Part shown: positions 23,885 through 33,894 of the stretch, one piece after another
Numbering within the stretch: the stretch's first letter is position 1
Layout: each line of letters starts with the position of its first letter
Assembly (NCBI GenBank): GCA_022560025.1
Contig: JAFISE010000077.1
Span: forward strand, 84,041 to 148,040
Origin: Stagonosporopsis chrysanthemi
Taxonomy: Eukaryota > Ascomycota > Dothideomycetes > Pleosporales > Didymellaceae
Direction: 5' to 3'
DNA: 64,000 nucleotides
Notes under the pieces: generated by a model
What the model was told of the DNA's origin: nothing
Databases searched by the model: none
What the model saw: the letters and a program-made list of their open reading frames with translations, nothing else
Position numbers and translations under genes: made by a program

Positions 23885-24314
23885 GGCTAGCGAACTAGGT
23901 ACCTCTATGTACTTAGAGTCTCTAACTTTAGGTAGGTATAACTCTATAATTATTTAAGATACAGCTTAGTAGTATATTACACAATAGAATGCGCTGCGCT
24001 AGAGCCTTTAAACAAGCTGCTGTTTACCTAATTTAGATTAGTTTTAGCTTAGTTATATCGCCTAGAATAGCTAGATAGTTTGTACTACCTCTACCTCTAC
24101 TTAACCCTAGGGTCTACAAACTTTCTATAGGTTCTAAGTAATATATCTAAGCTAAAACTAATCTAAATTAGGCAAGTAGTAGCTCTTTTAAGAGCTCTAG
24201 CTTAGTATATTCTATAGTGTAATATATTACTAAGCTGTGTCTTAAATATTTAAAGAGTTATACCTATCTAAAGCTAGAGACTCTAAGTATACAAGAGTAC
24301 CTAGTTTGCTAGCT
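23885..24314. mobile_element. 430-bp foldback/MITE element with near-complete inverted arms
   Basis: The sequence from 23885 (GGCTAGCGAACTAGGTAC) is mirrored as an inverted copy ending at 24314 (GTACCTAGTTTGCTAGC). The inner arms also pair: CCTAATTTAGATTAGTTTTA near 24037 with its complement near 24150-24180. The arms are about 190-200 bp with a small loop near 24090-24110. TA dinucleotides flank both ends (23883-23884 and 24315-24316), suggesting Tc1/mariner-type insertion. It interrupts the gypsy RT. Differences between arms are mainly C/T and G/A. Confidence 0.8.
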
Positions 24315-24329
24315 TAATTAGTCTTACTA

Positions 24330-25345
24330 TTTATTATCCTTACTAGCTAGTACTATCTATCTACTTAGTATAAGAAAGCAGAGATCCTATATAACTAGGT
24401 AATTATAGTTAGTAATAATAGCTAGATAAATAACAAGCTAAGAGTAAAGTAGCTAAAGTACTTTAATACTTATATAAAGACTTGTATCTTTAGTATATAT
24501 TACTTACTTGTCTTTAATAGCTATAAGAGCTACTACTTTCTTAAGTTTTAAAAGCTTTATAAAGAGAACAATATCTATATACTCTATATACTACCTTACT
24601 TATTCTACTTACTATAGCTACTTAATATTAGCTGCTTCTTACTATTAAAGTATGTGTATAGCTATAAGGTTAAGAGCCTTATCTACTACTATATTAATTA
24701 TATTACTAAGCTTAAGTTCTTACTAGCCTTTAAGGTAGTATATAATTAATTATTTACTTTAGCTAATATCTACTTAGCTTTTTAAAGTGTAAGCCTTATA
24801 CTTTTCTAGCTAGATACTATTTAATTAAAGCTTAACGTGTAGCTGTATATACCTACTCTAGCTACTCTACTAAAAGCACTCTAGAAAGCGTATACACTAA
24901 GTAATATATACTAACTTAAAGCTTAATTAACTCTAATATATAAGTATATATACTAATATAAGAGCTTAGTACTTACTTCTATTATTAAAGTAACTAATTA
25001 GCTTAAAAGAAGTACTAAAGTAATAATACTCTTAGCTAAGTTAATATATAATTAAATTACTAGCCTTAAGAAGGCTAATAAGAGAGTGTTAGTGTATAAA
25101 TAGTATAAAAAAAAGTATATACAGTAGTATAAGGTCTTAATAAAGAGAGCTAGAGAAAATCTACTTGCTTAAGGTAAAGCTAATTAGTAGATTGCTTATA
25201 AGTAGTTTTAAAAAAGAGAGCAATTAGGTGTAAGCTGCTAAGCTCTTGCACACTATAAGAAGTATAGAGAGACTAGATATAATTCTTATATATGTAAGAA
25301 AGATACTTTAGATACTACTTAATCTACTCTATTAATATCTATATA
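24330..25345 (+). mobile_element. Fragment of a Fot1/pogo-type transposase (C-terminal half), RIP-mutated
   Basis: Reading through stops gives the second half of a Fot1-like DDE transposase: LKYFNTYIKT, then LLVFNSYKSYYFL (family: DGHESH), LLQLLNISCFLLLK (family: LLQPLDVGCF) and YINYITKLKFLLAFKVVYN. It ends with a Cys-containing tail near 25250-25330. Catalytic Asp positions read Asn. The N-terminal half is absent; the fragment starts just beyond the foldback element. It may be part of the copy whose 5' end is at 19391, split by nested insertions. Confidence 0.7.
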
Positions 25346-25371
25346 TTGTCTTATAAGGTAGTTAAGATATA

Positions 25372-27237
25372 ACATACTCTACAGGCAAGTTGCCTATATA
25401 GGCAAGTTGCCTACTTTTGCTAAGACTCTACTAAACTACTCTACCTACACAAATACCTTGCTAACAAGCTTAGAGAGACGCGTTAAACAAATATTAGATA
25501 CAGCTTGCGCTTTAAGCTCTTAAAAGAGACGCAAATCTGTTCTAGTAACACGCTATAGCAATCTATAGCATTTCTTAAAAGACACTATCTAATTAATATG
25601 TAAAATAACTTTTATATGCTAATATAATGCTTAACTTGCAAGAACTAGACAATAACAAAGAGTAGGTAATTGTTAAGTATATACTTAAGTTAGACGCGCA
25701 AAGATTTGCCCCCTGCTTGTTAGCTATAGCTAATATAGCTAATTCTCTGCGTGCTGAGCGCAGTCTAGGCTATATTAGCCTAAACTAGCCTAGTATATTT
25801 GTTAAGTGCTAACTAGAGCTTAAAGTAAAGTTTAATTGCAAGTACAACTACAAGAAAGCTCTCTGCAAAGATCTTAAGGTAATCTAGGGCTAGTTTAGCC
25901 TAGTAGCTAATATTAAAGCTAAGCATAGTATTTAGAATAATAATACCTACAACTTTAATAAGACAAGCTTTATAATAAGCTAGATATCTACTAGAGTAGT
26001 TGTTATAGCTTTAAAGAGACAAGAACAACTAAAGCAGGTCTAGCTAGGTAATTAGAAGTAGATAATAGTTATTAAGAGTATTAATACTAAAGAGTAGGCT
26101 ATTCTGCCCTTTATTATCTTCTAGGGCTACAACTACCTCTTAAACTAGTATAAAGAAGACAATCTACTCTATAATTAGGTTATAGAGGTCTCTAAGAACA
26201 GCTAGACTACTAACAAACTTAGTCTTAACTAGTTAAAGTATTTTAACGCGTATATAAAAAAGTATACTGTTAGCAGCTACTATCTGCTAGTTATTAATAG
26301 TTACAAGAGCTATAACTTGCTAGATTTCTAAGAATACTACAAAGATAATAAGATTATTACTGTATATATACTTCTATATTTATTGCACTTCCTGCAGCTA
26401 CTTAATATAGGCTGTTTTGCCTTTCTAAAGAAGGTATATAGGTGCTAAGCTAAAGACTTTATATACAACTAGATTAACTATATTATAAAGCTTAAGTTCC
26501 TGCTATACTTTAAAGCAGCCTACAACACTGTGTTTACCTCTAGCAACATCTAAAGAGGGTTCTAAGGCGCTAGACTAGTCCCCTTTAACCTAGAACAGGT
26601 TATAATAGGCCTTAATGTAAAGCTGCGCACTCTATTACTACAACTCCCTAACAATAATAAGCTTTAGCAGTTGCAAACCTCTAGCAATACTCTAGAACTT
26701 TAGTTGCAATTAACTCTAATTTAAGAGAAGTATAAGAAGCAGTAGAGAAGCTTACCTAATTCTGTGCTAAGTGCGCTTAAGCACTATACAAAGAGGGAGG
26801 TAATTTTATTGCACAAGCTAGTTTTAGCATAATAAGAGAACGCTAAGCTTTACGCAGCTCTAGCAGCTGCTACAGAATATAAATTGTGCAAAAGAAAGCA
26901 AATCTAGAAAGAAAAGACTCTTACAGTTAAGGAAGAGCAGCAGATAGCAGCTCTAAAGGAGTTTAGGGCGCGTAGTAATAGTAAGAAGTTAAAAAAGCGT
27001 GTGCGCGCTAAAGTAGGTAAGACCTCCTAACAACGCTGTAGACAGTGCAATTAGACTAGGCATAACGCGCAAACGTACAAGAATAATGTAGAAGTAGTCT
27101 CTGAATAATATTCTAAGCTGTACTACACCTTGCAGCGCCAGAGTGTAGTGTTTTAGGCTATAATAGGGTGAGGTTTGATGGGGTCTTGGCAAAAGTGGGC
27201 GACTCGCCCGTGTGGGCGACTCGCCCGTGGGGTACGT
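25372..27237 (+). mobile_element. Nearly full-length Fot1/pogo-like DNA transposon, 1,866 bp, inactivated by RIP
   Basis: TA target duplications flank it (25370-25371 and 27238-27239). The 5' end ACATACTCTACAGGCAAG and the reverse complement of the 3' end, ACGTACCCCACGGGCGAG, match once C-to-T changes are allowed. Each terminus has two subrepeats of a GGGCGAGTCGCCC palindrome followed by ACTTTTGCCAAGAC. The internal frame reads as a Fot1-like transposase: YNFNKTSFIIS near 25940, VINSYKSYN near 26295, LLNIGCFAFLKK near 26400, then a basic Cys-containing tail ending near 27105. The three catalytic Asp positions all read Asn. Length fits the family (about 1.9 kb). The 3' 100 bp is not RIP-mutated. 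Confidence 0.85.
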
Positions 27238-27565
27238 TACGCATGTAGAGGTGCGCAAAGTTAGTAGGGTGCGTCGCTTGCTTGTACGCGTCACTCGCTT
27301 ATAACATACGTTATGGTGTTGAGTTATCACGCGTCGAATTTAGTGGGTTGATAGGGTACCCCGGGTGTTGGTTGCCGCCGGGCGTTGGTTGTCCGTGCAC
27401 GGTAGGCCGTCAGGGGGCGACGTCAGCTGCTAGCCTAGGAACACCGGTACCGTTCGGAACCAGCCCCACTACTAAGGAACATCCAAAGATCAAACATGCT
27501 CCTGCTGCATAAAGTCCAGGAGTCACGTTTTTTGCTACTTAATCTACTTGGTTTAATCTTGTGTC

Positions 27566-27667
27566 GATCTTGCGGCGCAGCCTCAAATGACTGTCTGATT
27601 TGTGGTATAAACCTGGACACTGCACGTGGCTCTCGGAATCTCGGACTCTACTAAGAACCCCATGAGT
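27566..27667 (-). repeat. Dispersed ~105-bp repeat, copy A
   Basis: On the minus strand this reads ACTCATGGGGTTC ... GAGGCTGCGCCGCAAGATC. It aligns over its length with copy C at 38478-38584 and, more weakly, copy B at 28774-28873. Function unknown; probably part of an older mobile element. Confidence 0.7.
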
Positions 27668-27929
27668 AAAATCCAGAAACTTAGGGCACGGTCAATTGCG
27701 TGTTAGGCTGCCCTAGCCCGTGAAAGTACTGTTTGGAACAAGTATACAGATCGTACTGAGTTTTTGTGACAACATCTTATTGGTTCAGACATCTAGTTGG
27801 AATCGGCTTCAAGGATGTCTGAAAGGCCAAGAGTACAATTCTGTTCAACTAGGGATTCCACTTATTGAAGTTGATTACTATGCAGATGCTCAGTGCATAC
27901 TATAGCGTCTTCTTGTCCGCTTATTTGTA

Positions 27930-28082
27930 CAAGGGGGTCCATGAATAAATGAGAATACGAGCTGCCACACCGAACTTTCCGTAGGTTTTTCAGTGGTCAG
28001 TACCTACTTCTAACATATTCAATTGGTTCTCGTAGGATCGACACCGACACTCGTATTCTCACTCATTCATGGACCCCCCTTG
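27930..28082. mobile_element. 153-bp MITE with CAAGGGGGTCC terminal inverted repeats
   Basis: The 5' arm CAAGGGGGTCCATGAATAAA is mirrored by a 3' arm ending ATGGACCCCCCTTG; about 33 bp pair with few mismatches. TA flanks both ends (27928-27929, 28083-28084). No coding capacity. The TA duplication suggests mobilisation by a Tc1/mariner-superfamily transposase. Confidence 0.82.
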
Positions 28083-28173
28083 TAGTTGGATTGATGGATC
28101 TAGATCGCAGAGATTGATAAGCATGGACTCTGAACCGGTCTAAGTGCACACCAATTGAGTCAGTGGAGGTGTA

Positions 28174-28321
28174 CAGGGGGTAGCCACGTCGGGTCGTACA
28201 GCCCGGTCCCTTTATACAGCTACCAGAGATGATTTCCAACCATTCAGCGTCAGGAAGAGGTTCAACTTGCTACATGTTATTGGCACCCTAGTGGTGTACG
28301 AGCCGACGTGGCCGACCCCTG
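28174..28321. mobile_element. 148-bp MITE, CAGGGG...CCACGTCGG family, copy 1
   Basis: The 5' end CAGGGGGTAGCCACGTCGGG is an inverted match of the 3' end ...CCGACGTGGCCGACCCCTG. Flanked by TA at 28172-28173 and 28322-28323. Non-coding. Confidence 0.8.
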
Positions 28322-28352
28322 TAGTCACCAACGAAAATCTTTCACCTTCATA

Positions 28353-28618
28353 CAGGATATGGCCACGTCGGCTCGTACAGCCGACGGGACTGTCGGAAGA
28401 CCGGCTCTGATAGGCTGTGGTTGAACCAAAGTATTTACACAAACACGTTCTTATGTTACTAAGATCTTTTCCTAGCTCTGTAATAGGCTCTTTTGCCAGT
28501 TTATTGCAATAGGTAACTCTACAAGGAAAGAAGAGTAAGTAATAGCCAAAGTAGAAGCTGTGACTAACACCGTCCTGAGCCACCCTTCCACTGTACGAGC
28601 TGACGTGGCCAGCCCCTG
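28353..28618. mobile_element. 266-bp MITE, CAGG...CCACGTCGG family, copy 2
   Basis: The 5' end CAGGATATGGCCACGTCGGC pairs with the 3' end ...GAGCTGACGTGGCCAGCCCCTG. Flanked by TA at 28351-28352 and 28619-28620. It lies only 30 bp from copy 1 and shares its terminal repeat, but has a different and longer interior. Confidence 0.78.
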
Positions 28619-28773
28619 TAGGTACTGTTGAACTGAGGACGAGTTTTACAAGTTGCTCTCATGTACATAGCATCGCTGTGGCGCTTACACAGTCAGCGAG
28701 CCCTACTCATGGTAACGGGAGATATGAGGGTCACGTTATCTGCCACCAGATCTTATAGCTCTGACTTTGCATC

Positions 28774-28873
28774 CATCTTGTGGTGCAGCCTCCACAAGCC
28801 GTCTGTATGGTTAAAAACTGGAAGACTGCACATAACTCTCAAAATTGCCGTCTCAACTACGGACTTCATGAGT
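28774..28873 (-). repeat. Dispersed ~105-bp repeat, copy B (most diverged)
   Basis: On the minus strand it reads ACTCATGAAGTCC ... GGAGGCTGCACCACAAGATG, aligning with copies A and C. Several differences are C-to-T or G-to-A, consistent with RIP-like decay. Confidence 0.6.
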
Positions 28874-29394
28874 AGAATTCTTGCCGAATTTGTAGAAACG
28901 GACGGAATAGACAAGTGCTTTGATTGCATCAGCGACTGACTAGGGGCGTGTTCATGCTCGCGCAACTCCTGCTATCGTTCCTCACTTCTTATGGACACTG
29001 TAGTAAGTCATGTTCACCATAGTTACGTCGGAAGCCATCGCAAAATATAGATCAGGTTCTTTGATTATTCGATTACAGCAAAATTAGAATGTATTTCAAC
29101 TGCAATCTTCGCCTGACACTGAATCCATTCGCCAGCAGCTACCTTGCTTGATTTACGTCACCGCGGTGATTTTGTTCCCACCGACATTGCTTGTTACAAG
29201 TCTGGGCAGACGTAACCCCTGAACCTAGTTGTATACTCTGTTTTCGACCTCATGATTACTATACAATAAGATGAGCGACTCATGACTAGTGTAACGTCGT
29301 TCCTGATCATATAAAATATTAGGGGTGCACAGCGAAGACCTGAGCACAACGCAGCAGCATCTCTCCTGCGAAGACTAACACTCTTTTGATCAAG
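28874..29394. other. Intergenic region upstream of the epoxide-hydrolase-like gene
   Basis: About 520 bp of ordinary composition. A TATAAAATA-like box lies near 29310, about 85 bp upstream of the start codon, and probably belongs to the downstream gene's promoter. Confidence 0.5.
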
Positions 29395-30513
29395 ATGATT
29401 CGAGCCTTTACAACCTTCATTTGGTCCTTGAGCTTTTCGCTTTCTCTGAGCCTCCCACTCAACAGCACGTCTGAGGTACCGTCGAACTGGAACTCGGGGT
29501 TACTAGTAGCGCACGACATCACCTTGAAGAACGGGCAAACAACACGCTATTACGAAGGGGGCAACAAGGACGGTGTGCCTCTGATCTTTCTTCATGGATG
29601 GCCTGGCATTGCTGAGACCTGGAAGCCTCAAGTGGACTACTTCTCTGCGCAATCAAAATATAGGGTTATTGCCCCAGATATGCGTGGTTATGGCGATTCA
29701 ACAGCGCCTAAGGACAATCAAACTTACTCTTGGGAGTCACTCAACAAGGAGTACACTGAGTTTGCCCGCCGCCTGGGTATTAAGAAGGCTGTTTGGATTG
29801 GCCACGACTTGGGCTGCGGTGTGACCCACACACTTGCTTCTCATCACCCTGAGCTTTTTATCGCTATGGCATCTTTAGCTGTCCCTTACCACACAGTTGA
29901 ACGAGGGCTTGGTTACATTAAATCGTTGATCAACCGCCCACTCTACCCCAAAGATGGATACGAATGGGGCCAGTGGGACTACATGATCTACTACCAAACC
30001 AATCCACAAGACATGACCGCAACTTTCGAATTTGACATCGAAAAGGTTACGAAGGCCCTTTTTCTTCCCTACGACCCTGAGAACTTTGAGCCCCGTGCTA
30101 GCACATCTACTATTGTCAGAGACGGGGGATGGTTTGGCGGCAGCCCTATGAATGTGCCCGACCTACCCCTCAACGCTTCTCTGCTGGACGAGTCGCTATA
30201 CGCCAATCTAGTCAAGGGCTTTAAGAAAAATGGCTTCCACGGCCCAACTTCCTACTACCTCAACGGCGATCTTAACACGGCATACACGCACACTGAGAGA
30301 AGCCGGGGCATGCTGGAATTTCCAGTGCTGTATCTGGATGCCTTCTTTGACCCTATCACCACGCCGACTCTGACGCCAGACTTTGCGGATGTGCAGGCAA
30401 AATTCACGAAAAACTTGACTTATGAGACGATAGAGGCAGGACATTGGTTGCAGTTAGAGAAGCCCGACGAGGTGAACCAGGCAATAGAGAGGTGGCTGAG
30501 CAAGATTTTGTAG
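29395..30513 (+). CDS. Secreted alpha/beta hydrolase, epoxide-hydrolase-like
   Basis: An intronless ORF of 372 residues starting MIRAFTTFIWSLSFSLSLSL, a signal peptide. The fold is the epoxide hydrolase/haloalkane dehalogenase branch of alpha/beta hydrolases. HGWPG (about His67) supplies the oxyanion hole, GHDLGCG has the nucleophile (about Asp138), LYLDAFFD holds a candidate acidic residue, and EAGHWLQLEKPDE has the catalytic His (about His350). The Asp nucleophile, in place of Ser, favours epoxide hydrolysis to diols. The substrate is unknown. It sits between a MITE-rich stretch and a permease, with no biosynthetic cluster visible. Confidence 0.88.
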   Translation: MIRAFTTFIWSLSFSLSLSLPLNSTSEVPSNWNSGLLVAHDITLKNGQTTRYYEGGNKDGVPLIFLHGWPGIAETWKPQVDYFSAQSKYRVIAPDMRGYGDSTAPKDNQTYSWESLNKEYTEFARRLGIKKAVWIGHDLGCGVTHTLASHHPELFIAMASLAVPYHTVERGLGYIKSLINRPLYPKDGYEWGQWDYMIYYQTNPQDMTATFEFDIEKVTKALFLPYDPENFEPRASTSTIVRDGGWFGGSPMNVPDLPLNASLLDESLYANLVKGFKKNGFHGPTSYYLNGDLNTAYTHTERSRGMLEFPVLYLDAFFDPITTPTLTPDFADVQAKFTKNLTYETIEAGHWLQLEKPDEVNQAIERWLSKIL

Positions 30514-31885
30514 GGTTTTAGTCTATGTAGGAAATCTTCTTACTTTTAAGCAGAATGCGCTAGACTTCTGCGACACACGTTATTGGTGCGGCACGGGCTC
30601 TTGCAGCCAACAGAGCGTCACTGCAACCGGACATTCCGAAGCTTGTTATCGCCACACCCCGCAAAGCTTGCCAAAGCTTCGCGCACAGTCTGGCCACGAG
30701 GCTGTGACAACCTCGGTGTCAATGGCATACTACAAGCAGTGACCCTTCGCACTCTAACATACTCCAAGAGATCGTGTTCCTATTAATACACACGCATCTG
30801 TCTGTCTGCAACTCAGAGTTACGCAGCTGGGCCGAAACATGCCACTACCTACTCCCTGCTCAGAAGCCGTTGACGTCAGCGTTGCAGCGACCTGTAAGCT
30901 GCTGGCCAAAGCGCCGTACCGCTTTATTGAATCAGCATCCAATTGGACGGAAAACCCCTCTTTTCACACCCTGCAGTTTCGCAACTTCAACACCTGTGTG
31001 TCTGGCGTCTTCTCAAGAAATAATTGGTGAGATGCAAATTGAATAGCAGTACATACAGTCACACACATCACACGTACCCCAGACTTCCCCAGACTTCCCA
31101 GCTTGGCGCAGTTGTCCGTTTGTCAAGGACAGGGCATGATGTGGTAAGAGACCCACCTGGCCTGTGGCACTCGAGGCTTGACTGGTTGAACATCCTTGTT
31201 ACTTGTGGTAGTATCAAGAGCCGGAAGACACAAAACTCCGAAGGTAATTGGGCAATAATGGGAAGCAAGCGTATGTCGCATGATCTTTGATTGCACGGAT
31301 GTTTTGACCGATGGGAAATTTCGAATGAAACCAGAGCCGCATTCCTTGCTTGTCCGGATCAAGCAAGCAATCAGTAACTCAAGCTTTCTGCCCCTTATCT
31401 CTGGCCCACTTTTCAGGTATCTCCAAACCATCTACCTTGATGGGCTTCCTCGAGGAGGCTCTCAGATAAGAAGTTCCTTCATCACATACATCAATATCAA
31501 TACGGGTCTGTTCTTAAGACGTGTGAACCGAGAAGCCTCTGACTTCAAAGATCCAGATTGATAGGAAGCCATTTCCCCGCCCCGCCTTAGACGAATCCGG
31601 GGGTTAGTGAAGATCCGCAATGTTCTGCCCAAGACCAGCCGAAGACTGCGCTCGGTCCGACGACTATACCGCTATGGTAGCGCGTTTCCGGCCTTATCAC
31701 ACTACGCGCTCCGATGTACGTAACTCGATCATGGCTAGCGGTCGCCAGCTTGGAAGTGTTCATAAATACTACCTAGGCTACACATGTTTGACAGTTCAGC
31801 AGCTTCGCATTGTCCCCTAAAGTCTCTCACATTACCTTTGAGAGCAACTATCACATTGATCATCCGTTCCACTCTTCAACCCACA
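30514..31885. other. 1.4-kb intergenic region
   Basis: No supported gene. A short tandem (CCCCAGACTTCC twice) lies near 31077-31100. The promoter and leader of the permease gene are expected at the right end. Confidence 0.5.
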
Positions 31886-33411
31886 ATGGCCGACTATAAG
31901 GATCCACACACGGATCCAGAGAAACATGCTTATGATAGCAATGACATCCATCCAACAACATCCGTTCAGCAAGGGACCCATCGACGCGTATCTATAACGG
32001 ATGCAGTGTTCGGACAGATCAACGAAGACGGCCCAAACTATCGTGCTGTATGTCTGGTCTTCCACTACCATGAACAATTCGTTAACTCCGGCAGGTTGGC
32101 TGGAAAGGTACCGCCGTGCTCATGCTCAAGACTCAAATTGGGCTTGGCGTTCTCTCTATTCCAGCGGTCTTCCACAGCCTTGGCTTGATTCCTGGAGTGA
32201 TAATCATTTTGGTTATCTCGGCGATGACAAGTTGGTCCAACTACATCGTTGGCGTCTTCAAGTTGGCGCATCCTGATGTCTATGGCATCGATGATGTTGG
32301 TCGCAAGCTTTTTGGTCGCATTGGTTACGAAGCCTTCGGTATCATCTTTGCTTTGTACTGGATCTTCGTTGCTGGCTCCGGAATGCTTGGCATCTCCACC
32401 GCCTTGAACGCTCTTTCATCTCATGGTGCTTGTACTGCCGTGTTTGTTGCCGTCGCTGCTATTGCTGGGTTTGGTCTGGGTAGCATTCGAACACTTGGAA
32501 AGATATCATGGCTCGCCTGGATTGGTGTGGTTAGCATCCTCAGCGCAAGTAAGTCTATGCAACTGGTGTAAAGTTGTTAGTAATGATTGCTAACGTCGAC
32601 AGTCTTGATTTTGACTATAGCTGTCGGCGTCCAAGACCGTCCTGCAGACGCCCCCATGACCACTGGTCCCTGGAAGTCCGATTACGAGCTATTTGGCTCA
32701 CCTACGCCGGCGGACGCCTTTGCCTCAATCTCTTCCATCGTCTTCGCATACGCAGGAACACCGGCATTCTTCAACATCGTTTCAGAAATGCGTGAACCTC
32801 GCGACTACACCAGAGCGCTCATCGTTTGTCAAGGAACAATGACTGCGGTATACATAGCGATTGGCTGTGTAGTATACTACTTCTGTGGCTCGTACGTATC
32901 ATCGCCGGCTCTCGGTTCCGCAGGCTACGTAATGAAGAAAGTCTGTTATGGCATTGCTCTACCTGGCTTGCTCGTCAGCACAACTCTGTTCGTGCATTTC
33001 GCAGCAAAATATTTCTTCATGCGTATTCTCCGCGGCTCCCAGCATCTCACACGCAACACCCCAACGCATTGGATGACCTGGATTGGTTGCACCGCTGGTA
33101 ATGCTATTGTTGCGTACATCATCGCCAGTGCTATTCCCGTCTTTGGTGGGCTTGTGTCGCTCGTTGGTGCCCTTCTTGGTACCCTCATGTGTATTCAGCC
33201 TATGGGCTGCATGTGGCTGTATGACCACTGGCGAGACGTCAGATCGGCCAAATGGATGTTCATGGTTGGTTGGTGCGCCTTCATGATCATCGGCGGTTGG
33301 TTTCTAACCATTGCTGGAACATACGGGTCCGTTGTCGGCATCATCAACAGCTATAACGCTTCTGGTGGATCGTCTGCTTGGAGTTGCGCCGATAACTCCA
33401 ATTCGTCGTGA
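31886..33411 (+). CDS. AAAP-family amino-acid permease (Aa_trans; Mtr-like)
   Basis: Exons 31886-32047, 32095-32548 and 32603-33411 give 474 residues; introns are 47 and 54 bp with a TAAC branch in the second. A hydrophilic N-terminus of about 55 residues is followed by GWKGTAVLMLKTQIGLGVLS, the characteristic first membrane segment of amino acid/auxin permeases, and about ten further hydrophobic segments. The loop RPADAPMTTGPWKSDYELFG and the motif FAYAGTPAFFNIVSEM resemble the Neurospora neutral amino-acid permease Mtr. Plasma-membrane proton-coupled uptake of neutral or aromatic amino acids is inferred from the family. Confidence 0.88.
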
Positions 33412-33894
33412 GATAGGCCTAATTTAATCTCAAGTTCCTCATACACACTTATTCGCAAGGAGTCGTCCCATAGAACGTTTCAGCAGTGACTCCCAAAATG
33501 CTTGGGCCCAATCGTTTGCAGGTCTCAGAGTGCAAGCCTTCTGTAACACCAACTCGGAATCAAAACCGACTCATCGTGCTAATCTGGCTCCGATACCTAA
33601 GGCTCACACTGCAACGCTACAGTCGAACAACCGGAGATGTTGGGTACGACACCCAAGTTCGAATCCTATGGGCACAGATGGATCGAATAATGTCCCGGAA
33701 GCTTTTGAGCTAGAGCATAGAACAATGGCCTTGTACGCCCATATCTTGCACAGAACAATCACAAGATTTGGTTTTCATCTGGCCAATTGATTCCTTAAAG
33801 ACTAGGCTAACGCCGAAAACATGTTTCAATGTCGCCAACGGGCAATGTAGGGCTTGCAGCAATGCCCGCAAGCGTGTACTTGTATCGCTTTGAC
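33412..33894. other. Intergenic region
   Basis: About 480 bp between convergent genes. It includes a tRNA T-loop-like string (GTTCGAATCC near 33657) without cloverleaf support. Confidence 0.5.

Larger units (their letters stand above)
19191..27130. other. AT-rich RIP-mutated isochore (transposon graveyard)
   Basis: An abrupt drop in GC starts at the stop codon of the preceding gene and ends near 27130. CA and TG dinucleotides are scarce and TA is very frequent, on both strands, as produced by RIP (CpA to TpA). Reading frames are riddled with TAG/TAA where CAG, CAA or TGG would be expected. Conceptual reading of the stops as their pre-RIP codons reveals retrotransposon and DNA-transposon proteins, listed separately. 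Segments at 19500-20150 hold no recognisable protein. Confidence 0.93.

Noticed and set aside
19191..27237. CRISPR array or prokaryotic island in the repeat-rich AT block
   Set aside because: Repeats are transposon terminal repeats and RIP products; no regular repeat-spacer pattern, and the genome is fungal.
29386..30513. Signs of a secondary-metabolite cluster around the epoxide hydrolase and the OYE gene
   Set aside because: No PKS, NRPS, terpene synthase or tailoring set is present; the two genes are 25 kb apart among housekeeping genes.
33640..33700. tRNA-like string GTTCGAATCC
   Set aside because: The T-arm stem does not pair and no D-arm, anticodon arm or acceptor stem can be built around it.
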